From positions 35,538 through 99,537 of the forward strand of contig JAOEVD010000007.1 of assembly GCA_028383305.1 (NCBI GenBank): a DNA stretch of 64,000 nucleotides. The letters run 5' to 3'. The stretch comes from Candidatus Puniceispirillum sp. GTDB lineage: Bacteria > Pseudomonadota > Alphaproteobacteria > Puniceispirillales > Puniceispirillaceae. The translations under genes were made by a program, and so were the position numbers. Positions 10,046 through 18,784 of this stretch are shown piece by piece. Position 1 is the first letter of the stretch; each line of letters starts with the position of its first letter. The notes under the pieces are model-generated. The model had not been told where the DNA came from, did no database searches, and saw nothing but the letters and a program-made list of their open reading frames with translations.

Positions 10046-10534
10046 TCATCGTGTAGAAAGCCAGGATGGCAATGGCGACATGTAAATCCCCAGTACATCA
10101 TCAACTAGATACCAGATTGAAAGACTAGAAATCAGGCAAATAATAGCCAGCAAAACGTATCTCTTCTCACCAAGAAGCAGACTGCTGGCAAACAGAAAAA
10201 TGAAAGTTGCGCCAATAAAACCCAAAGGGCGCAATACCAATGCGTAGACAACCATGCCAAATATTAGCGAAAAAGCATGAATGATTTTATAGGCCCGCCA
10301 ATTAGAAATATCTAAATCGTCACCAACTTGCTTTTCTGATTTTTCAATGTTTAAAAAAACTAACGCACAGGCAATTAAACCCATCACAGAAAGAATCTTA
10401 GGGAATGTAGAGGGCCAAACCGGATTTCTCTGAAGAATTGGTGGCAAAAGGTAATCCATTTCAAAGAATGCGGTGTAACTGTAAACAGCTAGAACCAACG
10501 CAAGAAACAAAGCTATGGCTTTTTCAATATTCAT
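10046..10534 (-). CDS. tctB: TTT transporter small permease TctB
   Basis: About 162 aa with four hydrophobic segments, the normal size and pattern for TctB, the small membrane subunit of the tripartite tricarboxylate transporter. The start MNIEKAIALFLALVLAVYSY at 10534 is preferred over the longer frame from 10615, because the extra 27 residues come from the hairpin-containing spacer and do not look like protein. Sequence conservation in this family is low, so the call rests on size, topology and position between tctC and tctA. Confidence 0.85.
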   Translation of the reverse strand: MNIEKAIALFLALVLAVYSYTAFFEMDYLLPPILQRNPVWPSTFPKILSVMGLIACALVFLNIEKSEKQVGDDLDISNWRAYKIIHAFSLIFGMVVYALVLRPLGFIGATFIFLFASSLLLGEKRYVLLAIICLISSLSIWYLVDDVLGIYMSPLPSWLSTR

Positions 10535-10553
10535 ACCGCCAGACCTTAATTTA

Positions 10554-10583
10554 AGCCCACCCAACCGATCGGCTGGGTGGGCT
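10554..10583 (-). terminator. Hairpin between tctC and tctB (attenuator or mRNA 3' stabiliser)
   Basis: A perfect 10-bp stem, AGCCCACCCA with TGGGTGGGCT, encloses a 10-base loop that itself contains the palindrome CCGATCGG. It lies in the spacer between tctC and tctB. The bases after it on the minus strand (TTAAATTAAG) are only partly T-rich, so partial readthrough is likely. Such a hairpin would let the binding protein be made in excess over the two membrane subunits, as is common in binding-protein transport operons. Confidence 0.7.
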
Positions 10584-10633
10584 GTAAGTAAAGTGATACA
10601 AGTTTTTTCCCACATTCCTCGGAAGTCACGCTT

Positions 10634-11623
10634 TTAAAGGAAACCAAGCTTCTTCATCAAGCCTTCGATTTCTTTTTCCTGTTGCTCAAGGAAAACCCTG
10701 AACTGATCACCAGAATTATGAATATTTTCCCAACCGTTTCGAGAGCGTACTGCCTCCCACTCCGAGGTTTTATACATTGCTGCGATAGCGCCTTGATAAG
10801 CCGCTAGCTTATCTTTTGGCAAGCCAGGAGCGGCAAAGAACCCCCGCCAATTAACAAAGGAAGTGTTTATGCCCTGTTCTTTCATGGTTTTAGCATTAGG
10901 ATAAGCAGACACTCTATCGTTTGAGGTAACACCAATAATATTAACCTCCCCTGCCTTTGCCATCGCTACAGCTTCAGAGAATCCGGTAGAAAGAGCTTTA
11001 ATCTCTCCGGAAAGCAAGCCTGCCATTGCTTTACCACCAGCATCGTATGCTACGTATTTGACATCGGTTGGGTTCGCTCCAGCAGCCTGCATCACCATTG
11101 CCGCGACCAAATGATCCATGCCACCAGGAACTGAACCTCCCCCAACAGCAACACCGTTCGGGTCAGCTTTGTACGCTGTAACCAAATCACTCATGTTTTT
11201 AATTTTGGAGTTCGATGGAACAACAAGGGCTGCATAATCTCCAATCGTTCCAGCGACCAAAGTTAGATCCCGAAAGTTTTGTGGAAACACCTTTGTGAGC
11301 GAACGAATGACAATTGGAGTCGAATTTACCATCAATGTGCCATGATTGCTCTTGGCATTCTCAATCAAATACCCAATAGCTTTGCCGCCACCGCCACCAG
11401 ACATGTTTTCATATGTTGCAGATCCAACCAGCCCAGATTTGGTTAATGCTTCTCCAGTCCCTCTTGCGGTTCCATCCCAACCACCGCCGGCTCCACCAGG
11501 AATCAGAAAATGAATTGAGTCTACTTTCTGATGGCCGCCTGCATAACTGAAACTTGATATCATAATAGCAGAGGCCGCTGCAGCAGCAGCAAAAGCGCGT
11601 CGTGTAAACAATATTTTAGACAT
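10634..11623 (-). CDS. tctC: TTT periplasmic substrate-binding protein TctC
   Basis: The 329-aa protein starts with a twin-Arg-like/Sec signal region (TRRAFAAAAAASAIMISSFSYA) and continues with the TctC/Bug-family fold: HFLIPGGAGGGWDGTARG at the N-terminal domain, VGGGSVPGGMDHLVAAM mid-protein and KYVAYDAGGKAMAGLLSGEI in the second domain. Bug/TctC proteins bind carboxylates in the periplasm and deliver them to TctA/TctB. It is the first gene of the leftward operon tctC-tctB-tctA and is divergent from tctD. The high Gly content of the binding loop is typical. The ligand cannot be predicted reliably. Confidence 0.93.
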   Translation of the reverse strand: MSKILFTRRAFAAAAAASAIMISSFSYAGGHQKVDSIHFLIPGGAGGGWDGTARGTGEALTKSGLVGSATYENMSGGGGGKAIGYLIENAKSNHGTLMVNSTPIVIRSLTKVFPQNFRDLTLVAGTIGDYAALVVPSNSKIKNMSDLVTAYKADPNGVAVGGGSVPGGMDHLVAAMVMQAAGANPTDVKYVAYDAGGKAMAGLLSGEIKALSTGFSEAVAMAKAGEVNIIGVTSNDRVSAYPNAKTMKEQGINTSFVNWRGFFAAPGLPKDKLAAYQGAIAAMYKTSEWEAVRSRNGWENIHNSGDQFRVFLEQQEKEIEGLMKKLGFL

Positions 11624-11699
11624 TGTTATCTCCCTTTAATGTCTCGCACCCACCAATATCAATTCAACGGGGTGCTTTACCACGAGATCTAAACCCACT

Positions 11700-11719
11700 A
11701 ACCTGACAACAACCTGACA
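11700..11719. promoter_or_regulatory. Tandem direct repeat, likely TctD binding site
   Basis: AACCTGACA occurs twice, at 11700-11708 and 11711-11719, exactly 11 bp apart (one helical turn on one DNA face). It is in the tctC-tctD divergent spacer, about 77 bp before the tctC start and 23 bp before tctD. Tandem repeats with this spacing are usual for OmpR/PhoB-type response regulators, so this is the best candidate for the TctD operator. The link is inference. Confidence 0.55.
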
Positions 11720-11741
11720 CCGCCTAAATGAAAAAAGTGAC

Positions 11742-12413
11742 ATGAAAGTACTGATTATAGAGGATACCGCAGAACTGGCAGAAGCATTGATTGATTTCTT
11801 CGTAATTGGGGGACACAGTGCTGACAGTGCCGGCGACCTGGCATCAGCTTACGATTTTTTATCGGTCTCACATTTTGATTTAATTCTTTTAGATATCATG
11901 TTGCCAGACGGAGATGGTCGAAGTTTATTACGATCTGTTCGCGAAAAAAATGATAACATTCCAATAATTGTGATGACTGCAAAATCCGAAATCTCGGACC
12001 GAATAGATGTGCTTGACATTGGGGCGGATGATTACATCGTCAAGCCATTTGAGTTTGCAGAACTGGAAGCGAGATGTCGCGCAGTTCTGAGACGTCACAA
12101 CGGTCAAAATCAAATCAAACTAAACTTTGGAAAAGTTAACCTTTTTCCACTTCTCGCAATGTTAGAATTTGGCGACGAGCAACAACAATTGCGAAATCGC
12201 GAACTTCGACTTCTCGAAATTTTCTTTAGCTCGCCAAAAATATTGTTTTCAAAAGAGCAGCTCACAGACAGGCTTTTTTCAATATCTGAGGACATAACTG
12301 AGAACGCAATTGAAGTTTACATTGCTAGGATAAGAAAAAAGCTTATCGGTAGCGGGTTAGAAATCACAACCGTAAGGGGGCTTGGCTATCGTCTCACAGA
12401 ACAAAATACATAA
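11742..12413 (+). CDS. tctD: Response regulator TctD (OmpR/PhoB family)
   Basis: 223 aa: a receiver domain (residues 1-115) with acidic pocket E7-D8, phosphoacceptor D51 in LILLDIMLPDGDG, T/K residues in IVMTAKSE and DDYIVKPFEFAEL, and a C-terminal winged-helix domain (about 125-220) ending in YIARIRKKL and TTVRGLGYRL. It is divergent from tctC and followed by the sensor kinase with overlapping reading frames. By analogy with Salmonella TctD it should activate the tctCBA operon when the ligand is present. The neighbouring sensor carries an unusually close third partner, a periplasmic binding protein. Confidence 0.92.
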   Translation: MKVLIIEDTAELAEALIDFFVIGGHSADSAGDLASAYDFLSVSHFDLILLDIMLPDGDGRSLLRSVREKNDNIPIIVMTAKSEISDRIDVLDIGADDYIVKPFEFAELEARCRAVLRRHNGQNQIKLNFGKVNLFPLLAMLEFGDEQQQLRNRELRLLEIFFSSPKILFSKEQLTDRLFSISEDITENAIEVYIARIRKKLIGSGLEITTVRGLGYRLTEQNT

Positions 12414-13791
12414 AAAATTGAAAACAACGTTTTCAATAAAAAAGCGCTTGATGTTGTTATTGGGCACAGTTGCACTAGGTATATCTGCTGCAAGTTATGC
12501 ACTAATATATACTGTTGTTGCTCAGACTGTTAGCGCAACACAAGACCGCCTTTTGTCAGCAGCCATAGCATCGATTGTTGATAAGCTTTACACAGAGGAC
12601 AAGGAATTTAGCTTAGACTTGCCCTATGACACTTTTTCTCTACTTGGAGCAATAGGTGAAGACAGAGTTTTCTATAAAATCAGTAAAAGAGATGAAACCA
12701 TCACAGGGTATGGAGACCTGCCAAGCGTATCAAAACCTGGCAGCCTTCTGAAGCCATCCTTTGAAGAGTTTGTTTATCGAAATAAGACGGTAAGGGTGGC
12801 TGCTGCCAATTACCCTCTAATCATCTCTGGTCAGACAGAAATCATAACTATACATATAGCCCAAACAAAAAACTTTGAAGAAGCAACCCTACGAAAAATA
12901 GGGGAAAACTTTATCCCACTGATAATAATTTTCTTGCTTGCACTCATTTTGCTAGCATTAATTGCCGCAAATCTAATCACAAAACCATTAAACCAATTCG
13001 CAAATAAAATTAAACAGCGTGGTCCAAATGATCTTCGCGATATCACCCAGGAAATACCTGAGGAAATCATCCCAGTCTTAAAATCTTTCAATGGCCTGAT
13101 CGCCAAATTGAGAAACACTCTGCAGCAAACTGAGACCTTTATCGCTGAGGCTGCACATCACATCAGGACACCATTAGCAGTCGTTAGATCTGAGAGCGAG
13201 CTTGCGTTACGCAAATCAAAGACACCCGAGAACAGAAATCATCTCAGGAAAATAATTCGTTCAGTTGACCAAACTAATAGATCGGCAACCCAACTACTTG
13301 ACCATGCAATGGTTCTTTATCGTGCAGAGCGTCCAGAAAAGGTGAGTCTTGTTTTAAACGAGTGCATGTCAAATCTCGTACAGCAATTTGAACCAGCAGC
13401 AAGTTTGAAAGACGTAATTATACACTTTGCGTCTGTTGTTGATATTGCCACAACTATGAAGGTTGATAGAAACCTATTTGAAACAGCCGTTCGTAATATA
13501 CTCGATAATGCCATCAAATATTCACCAGCTGAAAAACAAATCGATATCAAGTGCCTAACTTCACGAGGCAAATATAAAATCGAAATTACAAATGAATACA
13601 ACGGCATCAAAAAATTAAAAATCAACGGCCTTTTCAAAAAATTTAAGCGTGGTTCGAATGCAAGCGAAATAGCCGGGTCTGGATTAGGATTGAGTATTGC
13701 CCGTGAAGCCATAGTCGCTTCAAAAGGAGATTTAAAAATACGACAATATGACGGGAATTTAGTATGCGCTACATTAACTTTGCCATTGTAA
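12382..13791 (+). CDS. tctE: Sensor histidine kinase TctE
   Basis: Up to 469 aa. Order of parts: a membrane helix (about 23-45), a periplasmic region with an N-terminal two-component-sensor domain pattern (about 50-170), a second helix (about 178-200), then a linker and the kinase core. The phosphorylated His is H259 in EAAHHIRTPLAVVRSES. The N box is NILDNAIKYSP, and the ATP-lid has GSGLGLSIAREAI. The ORF opens with a TTG at 12382 inside tctD (32-bp overlap); a TTG at 12418 is a possible alternative. It pairs with TctD for ligand-dependent phosphorylation. Its stop overlaps the next gene by 28 bp, which implies coupled translation. Confidence 0.9.
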   Translation: MAIVSQNKIHKKLKTTFSIKKRLMLLLGTVALGISAASYALIYTVVAQTVSATQDRLLSAAIASIVDKLYTEDKEFSLDLPYDTFSLLGAIGEDRVFYKISKRDETITGYGDLPSVSKPGSLLKPSFEEFVYRNKTVRVAAANYPLIISGQTEIITIHIAQTKNFEEATLRKIGENFIPLIIIFLLALILLALIAANLITKPLNQFANKIKQRGPNDLRDITQEIPEEIIPVLKSFNGLIAKLRNTLQQTETFIAEAAHHIRTPLAVVRSESELALRKSKTPENRNHLRKIIRSVDQTNRSATQLLDHAMVLYRAERPEKVSLVLNECMSNLVQQFEPAASLKDVIIHFASVVDIATTMKVDRNLFETAVRNILDNAIKYSPAEKQIDIKCLTSRGKYKIEITNEYNGIKKLKINGLFKKFKRGSNASEIAGSGLGLSIAREAIVASKGDLKIRQYDGNLVCATLTLPL

Positions 13792-14789
13792 TGGTTTTCT
13801 GGGCAGCACCTGTGTTTGGGTTGACGGTCGAATCTGTGTCGGACTATGGCCCATCAGACCAGGCTGTGCATCTTGAAATACTGTCCTCAACAGACAAAGA
13901 AATTTTTGAACCGGTTTTACAGAGATTTGTCGCTGAGTTCCCTGAAAAGAGGATCCGTTACACCGTAGCCTCAACCACTGATATTTCTGCGTCTATTTCT
14001 AAATCTCAAAAAAACTTTGATTTGGTTATGTCCTCAGCAATGGACCTTCAAATAAAATTGGCCAATGACGGTTTGGCAGCATCATTGGACTTGCCCGATT
14101 ACCTCAATGTTCCAGATTGGAGTATATGGCAAGACCGTTTGGTAGGTTTTTCTGCTGAACCGATAGTGATGGTGGTTTCCCGAAAAGATTTTGTTGGCAA
14201 ACACGTACCAGAAACCAGGAGAGAGTTGATAACTCTTATACGTAACGAACCCAATTTCTTCAGAGAAAAGGTGATAACATATGACGTTAACACATCTGGA
14301 GCGGGCTTTTTATTTGCCTCTCAGGATGTCAGACAATCAGATTCATTTTGGCGATTGGCTGAAGTTTTTGGGGGCATAAAAACCAAGTTAGTGTGCTGCT
14401 CTGGAAACATGCTTGATGAATTAGAGAGTGGAAAAAGTGTACTTGCCTATAACCTGATTGGTTCTTATGCCGAACAACATGCCAAAACCAGAAGAAATTT
14501 GCAGGTAGTTTATCCAAAAGATTATACACTAATTTTATTGCGCTCGGCCTTGATACCTCGCGAGTCAAAAAACAAACAAGCAGCTCGGCAGTTTCTTACT
14601 TATCTTTTGAGCGAGCGTGGACAAAGTCATATGACCAAAACAACTGGATTGTTATCACCAAAAAGCCAAAGCAAATTAAATCAAAGTAATTTTAAACCCA
14701 TTCGACTAGACACCGGGCTTCTCGTGTATCTGGACAGACTAAAAAGAAAGAGGTTTCTGCGTGAGTGGAACGAGGCATTGGTACAATGA
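13764..14789 (+). CDS. Periplasmic solute-binding protein linked to TctDE
   Basis: The 341-aa protein has a signal peptide (residues 1-19, FWAAPVFG) and the type-2 periplasmic binding protein pattern seen in iron/anion-type ABC binding proteins (HLEILSSTDKEIFEPVLQRF, FDLVMSSAMDLQIKLANDGLAASLD, AYNLIGSYAEQHA, LIPRESKNKQAARQFLTYLLS). No ABC permease or ATPase gene is next to it. It overlaps tctE by 28 bp, so it probably belongs to the sensory unit and acts as a ligand-loading partner of the sensor rather than a transporter subunit. That role is an inference from position. It could instead be an orphan transport protein. Confidence 0.8.
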   Translation: MRYINFAIVMVFWAAPVFGLTVESVSDYGPSDQAVHLEILSSTDKEIFEPVLQRFVAEFPEKRIRYTVASTTDISASISKSQKNFDLVMSSAMDLQIKLANDGLAASLDLPDYLNVPDWSIWQDRLVGFSAEPIVMVVSRKDFVGKHVPETRRELITLIRNEPNFFREKVITYDVNTSGAGFLFASQDVRQSDSFWRLAEVFGGIKTKLVCCSGNMLDELESGKSVLAYNLIGSYAEQHAKTRRNLQVVYPKDYTLILLRSALIPRESKNKQAARQFLTYLLSERGQSHMTKTTGLLSPKSQSKLNQSNFKPIRLDTGLLVYLDRLKRKRFLREWNEALVQ

Positions 14790-14852
14790 TCAAGCCTTTC
14801 GTTTGAAAATATTTTTGGCCTTTGGCTAAAACTCTGGAATTAGGAATTAAAA

Positions 14853-15647
14853 TTGCCTGAAGGTCACACAATCCACAGAGCCGCGAGGGATCATCACCGA
14901 ACACTCGCTCGCCAGAAACTGACTGTTTCTTCACCACAGGGGAGGTTTTCCGAGGGTGCCTCACTTATTAACGAGCAAATATGTTCAGCTGTTGAGGCAT
15001 TTGGTAAACATCTTCTTTATAAGTTTAATAACGAATATACACTGCATATACATTTGGGGCTATTCGGCCGAATTCGAAAACAAAAATTACCATTAGCAGA
15101 GCCAAAGAGCTCCGTGCGTATCCGCTTGATAGGCAAAAAATATCTTGTGGACATAATTGGCCCAACTATTTGCGAGGTCTTAGATCAAAAAGGGGTGATG
15201 GCCCTCATTGGTCGAATAGGACCAGATGTTTTACGCCCCGATGCAAATCCTGACTTTGCTTTTGAAAAGATAAAACGAAGCAAAGCACCAATTGGTCGCC
15301 TGATTATGGATCAATCTATTATGGCAGGAATTGGTAACATATATCGCTCAGAAATCTTATGGCGCCAGGCAATACACCCTGAAACGCCCGGCAGAGCAAT
15401 TGACCGGCAGACTTTTAATCGAATTTGGGACGACGCTTGCGCCTTGCTTGCTATTGGTGTTGAGCGGAATGCTATAATAACGATATTTGACGGGCAATTA
15501 TCAAAAAAACGATATGGTGAAAAATTCAATATCTTTGGGAAAGCCAACTGCCCAAAGTGTGAAGGTGAGATAAGGCGTTTTGAGATTAGTGGACGACGAA
15601 CTTTTGTATGTGACACCTGCCAGCCTCTTATGAGGCAACTGGGTTAA
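14853..15647 (+). CDS. Fpg/Nei-family DNA glycosylase/AP lyase
   Basis: The 264-aa protein begins MPEGHTIHRAAR, so the catalytic Pro2 and Glu3 are present; the first Met comes from a TTG codon at 14853. PEGHTIHR and FSEGA match the Nei1/Nei2 branch seen in actinobacteria better than the classic Fpg. The helix-two-turn-helix has IMDQSIMAGIGNIYRSEILW with the conserved Asn. A zinc finger closes the protein (CPKC...CDTC, about residues 230-256). It excises oxidised bases and cuts at abasic sites. It follows the tct regulatory genes by 63 bp but is not functionally related to them. Confidence 0.88.
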   Translation: MPEGHTIHRAARDHHRTLARQKLTVSSPQGRFSEGASLINEQICSAVEAFGKHLLYKFNNEYTLHIHLGLFGRIRKQKLPLAEPKSSVRIRLIGKKYLVDIIGPTICEVLDQKGVMALIGRIGPDVLRPDANPDFAFEKIKRSKAPIGRLIMDQSIMAGIGNIYRSEILWRQAIHPETPGRAIDRQTFNRIWDDACALLAIGVERNAIITIFDGQLSKKRYGEKFNIFGKANCPKCEGEIRRFEISGRRTFVCDTCQPLMRQLG

Positions 15648-16136
15648 CGTGGGTCAATAGTTTCGGCAATTTTAAAATTACACAGTTCAGGTGGTTCAGC
15701 CGGCCCAACAACTCATAACCAAATCGTCAAGTGAAAATATAGAAAAGGCGTACTTCCAAAGCACTAAGGTTAACTTGAACCACTCATTTTAAATCATAAC
15801 GTTTAATCTCGAGGGCTGGATCTTCTCCAGACCCTTCTACGAGCGCTTGGGTAAAATAGCGGAGAACGTATCAAACCGTTACAAAACGGGAGAAAATTTT
15901 CACAAGCTACCCTTCATTCAGCAGTATTGTATTGGTTATTTCAGGGCGATACATTACGATTCAAACTATTGAACTTGGCTCCTTCGAGACCCATTGCACT
16001 GTAGTGCTTATCATTTTCTAATAGTTTGAGTGGGCTAGGCTTCGGCTTTCTCTTATCAGACAACGCGTGCCGCGAGAGAAGTGCATTCCTTCAAGTCTAA
16101 GCCGCATTGGGTTCGTAAAAAGAATAGGATTGTTAA
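15648..16136. other. Intergenic region upstream of zwf with hairpins
   Basis: About 490 bp without a recognisable gene. A hairpin at 15812-15835 (AGGGCTGGA paired with TCCAG-A-CCCT, one bulge) may end the glycosylase transcript. Closer to zwf, TCAAACTATT at 15961-15970 is exactly complementary to AATAGTTTGA at 16020-16029 and encloses the smaller palindrome GCACTGTAGTGC at about 15996-16007. This arrangement lies about 110-175 bp upstream of the zwf start, where leader or operator control would act. Confidence 0.5.
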
Positions 16137-17591
16137 ATGTCGGTGACGCCCTCCAGTGCTTCCAAACTTCCGGCCAGTGATTATGTTATTTTTGGAGGAA
16201 CTGGCGATCTGTCTTTTCGCAAGATTTTCCCGGCCTTTTTCTGGCGGTATCTTGATGGCCAATTGACAGATGATTTTCGGCTTTTTGCCACTTCGCGACG
16301 GGCGTTCAACACCAGGGATTTCGCTGAGGCCCTGCGACCATTCTGTGAAGATGCATTTGCCAGCGGCTACGCGACAGAGGAGCGCTGGCAGGCGTTTCTA
16401 AAAATAATCCAAATTGTGATTATGGATGTTGCCAACGGCGATGGTGTAGGCAGCCTCGTCACTCAAATTAGGGAAAAAGCCAGCATTGATCGTCCGACTA
16501 TCTTTTATCTGGCAATCGCGCCGAGCCTTTTCGGCTCCGCCGTGCAGATGTTGAAGACTGCTGGGTTGGCAAGCCCACAAGCTCGGTTGGTTGTAGAAAA
16601 ACCATTGGGCAATGACAGCGCATCATCGCGCACGATAAACGAAAAACTGTCCGCAGTATTTAACGAGAGTCAGATATACCGGATTGACCATTATCTGGGC
16701 AAAGAAACAGTACAAAACCTAATGGTATTGCGCTTTGCCAATGTGATTTTTGAGTCCCTATGGAGCAATCAGCACATTGATCATGTCCAGATCACCGTGG
16801 CCGAGACAATTGGTGTTGGCAAACGCGCCGACTATTACGACAGATTTGGCGCAACCCGAGACATGGTTCAGAACCACCTTTTGCAATTGGTGTGTTTGGT
16901 AGCAATGGAACCGCCAACCTATTTTGCCGCTGATCAGGTGCGTGACGAAAAACTGCGCGTATTACGAGCACTACGCCCCCTGTCATTGGATGACTTGGCA
17001 TTGGGGCAATATGCTGGTTATCGTGAGGAATTGGGCGAGGCTTCCAACACCGAGACCTATGTGGCAATGAGGCTTTCGATTGACAATTGGCGGTGGGCAG
17101 GCGTCCCTTTCTATATTCGTACGGGTAAAAAACTAGAACAGCAGGCTTCTGAGATTATAATCACCTTCAAAAACCTGGCCCATGACATCTTTGCCAAAAG
17201 TGGTGGTGATAAGCTTTCTGACTATCCGAACCGATTGGTAATCCGCTTGCAGCCAAGTGAGGGCTTGCGTTTACACATGACCTCAAAACAACCTGGCCCT
17301 GGCGGTATGCGGTTGTCCCCATCTGATTTGAATCTGAGCTTTGAAGAGACGTTTGAAGAACGATTGCCAGATGCGTACGAAAGGCTGTTGATGGATACGG
17401 CGCGAGGCAACCAGACTCTTTTCATGCGTGGTGACGAAGTGATGGCCGCTTGGAGCTTTATTGACCCAATATTAGCTATGTCTGCAAACATCGCACCAGC
17501 AAGATATGTAACAGGATCAATGGGGCCTGATGACACGCTTTTAGAGATGGATGGGCGTCAATGGATTGATCCGGATCAGGATTGGCGATGA
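16137..17591 (+). CDS. zwf: Glucose-6-phosphate 1-dehydrogenase
   Basis: 484 aa, normal length. The Rossmann segment VIFGGTGDLSFRKIFPA (about 17-33) binds NADP, EKPLG is at 154-158, and the active-site signature RIDHYLGKE is at 182-190. The C-terminal half has FYIRTGKKL and IRLQPSEGL. It oxidises glucose-6-phosphate to 6-phosphogluconolactone. It overlaps pgl by ATGA, so the two are translationally coupled. Downstream, the genes that would carry 6-phosphogluconate into the Entner-Doudoroff route are broken, so the zwf-pgl product must go elsewhere or edd/eda must have intact copies outside this window. Confidence 0.96.
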   Translation: MSVTPSSASKLPASDYVIFGGTGDLSFRKIFPAFFWRYLDGQLTDDFRLFATSRRAFNTRDFAEALRPFCEDAFASGYATEERWQAFLKIIQIVIMDVANGDGVGSLVTQIREKASIDRPTIFYLAIAPSLFGSAVQMLKTAGLASPQARLVVEKPLGNDSASSRTINEKLSAVFNESQIYRIDHYLGKETVQNLMVLRFANVIFESLWSNQHIDHVQITVAETIGVGKRADYYDRFGATRDMVQNHLLQLVCLVAMEPPTYFAADQVRDEKLRVLRALRPLSLDDLALGQYAGYREELGEASNTETYVAMRLSIDNWRWAGVPFYIRTGKKLEQQASEIIITFKNLAHDIFAKSGGDKLSDYPNRLVIRLQPSEGLRLHMTSKQPGPGGMRLSPSDLNLSFEETFEERLPDAYERLLMDTARGNQTLFMRGDEVMAAWSFIDPILAMSANIAPARYVTGSMGPDDTLLEMDGRQWIDPDQDWR

Positions 17592-18205
17592 TTGTTGTAA
17601 ATCAAATAACGGCCGCATTAGCTTCTGGCATCGCTCAACGAGGCAGCGCCAGTTTTGTAGTGCCAGGTGGGTCCAGCCCAGCTTTTATTTTTAAGGCGTT
17701 AGCCAACGGCGAGTATAGCACCGATGTTGATTGGGCGAGAGTAACCATCACCCTTGTCGATGATCGTCAGGTACGAGGCAATCACAATGACAGCAACCGC
17801 AAACTTATCCGAGCACAATTATTACGTGGACCTGTGGTCGCCGCAAAATTCTTGCCGCTAACCATTGCCGGACCTGTGACGAAAATGGACCGGCCTTTTG
17901 ATGTGATGTTGTTAGGCATAGGGCTCGATGGACATTTTGCTTCACTATTTCCGTCGATGGTGGGTGATGCGGCGATGAATGTTAATACCGCGCCCGCAAT
18001 TATCCAGACTGAGCCAGAAGGGGACCCTCTGTGTCCGCGTATTTCAATGAATTTACCTATGATTTTACAATCGCGTTTGGTGTTTTTATTGGTCAAGGGT
18101 GCAGCCAAACAAGAAATTCTTAGAGCTGCACAAACAGATCAGTCGTTGCCAGTGCATCATTTAATTACGCAAACTGTCAAATCAATCCAAATCGTAACCC
18201 AATAA
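17588..18205 (+). CDS. pgl: 6-phosphogluconolactonase
   Basis: About 205 aa. The ATG at 17588 overlaps the zwf TGA, a classical 4-base overlap. Family motifs: FVVPGGSSPAFIFKAL (GGS-P), VTITLVDDRQV (the usual DER replaced by DDR), and LLGIGLDGHFASLFP (the GxGxDGHxASLFP signature). It hydrolyses 6-phosphogluconolactone to 6-phosphogluconate. Together with zwf it is a complete oxidative pentose-phosphate/ED entry. A 30-bp gap separates it from the chimeric edd-eda remnant. Confidence 0.93.
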   Translation: MIVVNQITAALASGIAQRGSASFVVPGGSSPAFIFKALANGEYSTDVDWARVTITLVDDRQVRGNHNDSNRKLIRAQLLRGPVVAAKFLPLTIAGPVTKMDRPFDVMLLGIGLDGHFASLFPSMVGDAAMNVNTAPAIIQTEPEGDPLCPRISMNLPMILQSRLVFLLVKGAAKQEILRAAQTDQSLPVHHLITQTVKSIQIVTQ

Positions 18206-18235
18206 TCGGCTTACAAGGATTAAGAAGAGGATCTC

Positions 18236-18784
18236 ATGGCCAAGTTGCATGACCGCGTAGCAGAGGTTCAGGAACGCATCCGCCGGCGCAGTGCCGCCAG
18301 TCAAATTGCCTATCTTGATGAAATAATGATGATGCGCCAATCACCAGACTCTAACCGGCGGCAGATATCCTGCTCGAACATGGCTCATGCGGCCAAAGAA
18401 GCTGGTGCACACTTCGCGGTATCACCTGGGACCACACAGGCAGTGATTGATGGTTGTGAAGCGGCGGATCTGCCATTGCTGCCAGGCGCTAGCACCGTCT
18501 CCGAAATGATGCATTTGCTGGAAGCTGGTTTCACTACAATGAAGTTTTTTCCAGCTAGCGCAGCTGGTGGCACGAGCTTGATAAGATCATTGACCAGCCC
18601 CCTACCACAGATAAAAATCTGCCCAACAGGAGACATTTCAGCAATTTCTGCGCCGGAGTGGCTGGCATTGCCAAATGTGGAATGCGTAGGAGGATCATGG
18701 GTAGCACCACAAAACCTGATCAATGCGGGTGATTTTGCCGCTATAGAGGCCTTAGCAACTGAAGCCGCATCTTTGACTGGCTAG
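18236..18784 (+). pseudogene. Chimeric edd'-'eda remnant (in-frame internal deletion of two ED genes)
   Basis: The 182-aa ORF is not a normal aldolase. Residues 1 to about 51 (KLHDRVAEVQERI, QIAYLDEI, ISCSNMAHA) match the extreme N-terminus of 6-phosphogluconate dehydratase (Edd). From about residue 52 (AKEAGAHFAVSPG, LLPGASTVSEMM, MKFFPASAAGG, KICPTGDIS, VGGSWVAP) it matches the C-terminal two thirds of KDPG aldolase (Eda). The Schiff-base Lys is kept (K103) but the N-terminal part of the barrel with the catalytic Glu is gone, as are nearly all of Edd and its cofactor site. The junction is near 18381-18393. An in-frame deletion of about 2 kb in a normal edd-eda pair would give this. Neither activity is expected. 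Confidence 0.8.

Noticed and set aside
18236-18784. Functional KDPG aldolase
   Set aside because: N-terminal third is Edd-like, and the barrel strands with the catalytic Glu are missing, although the Schiff-base Lys remains.
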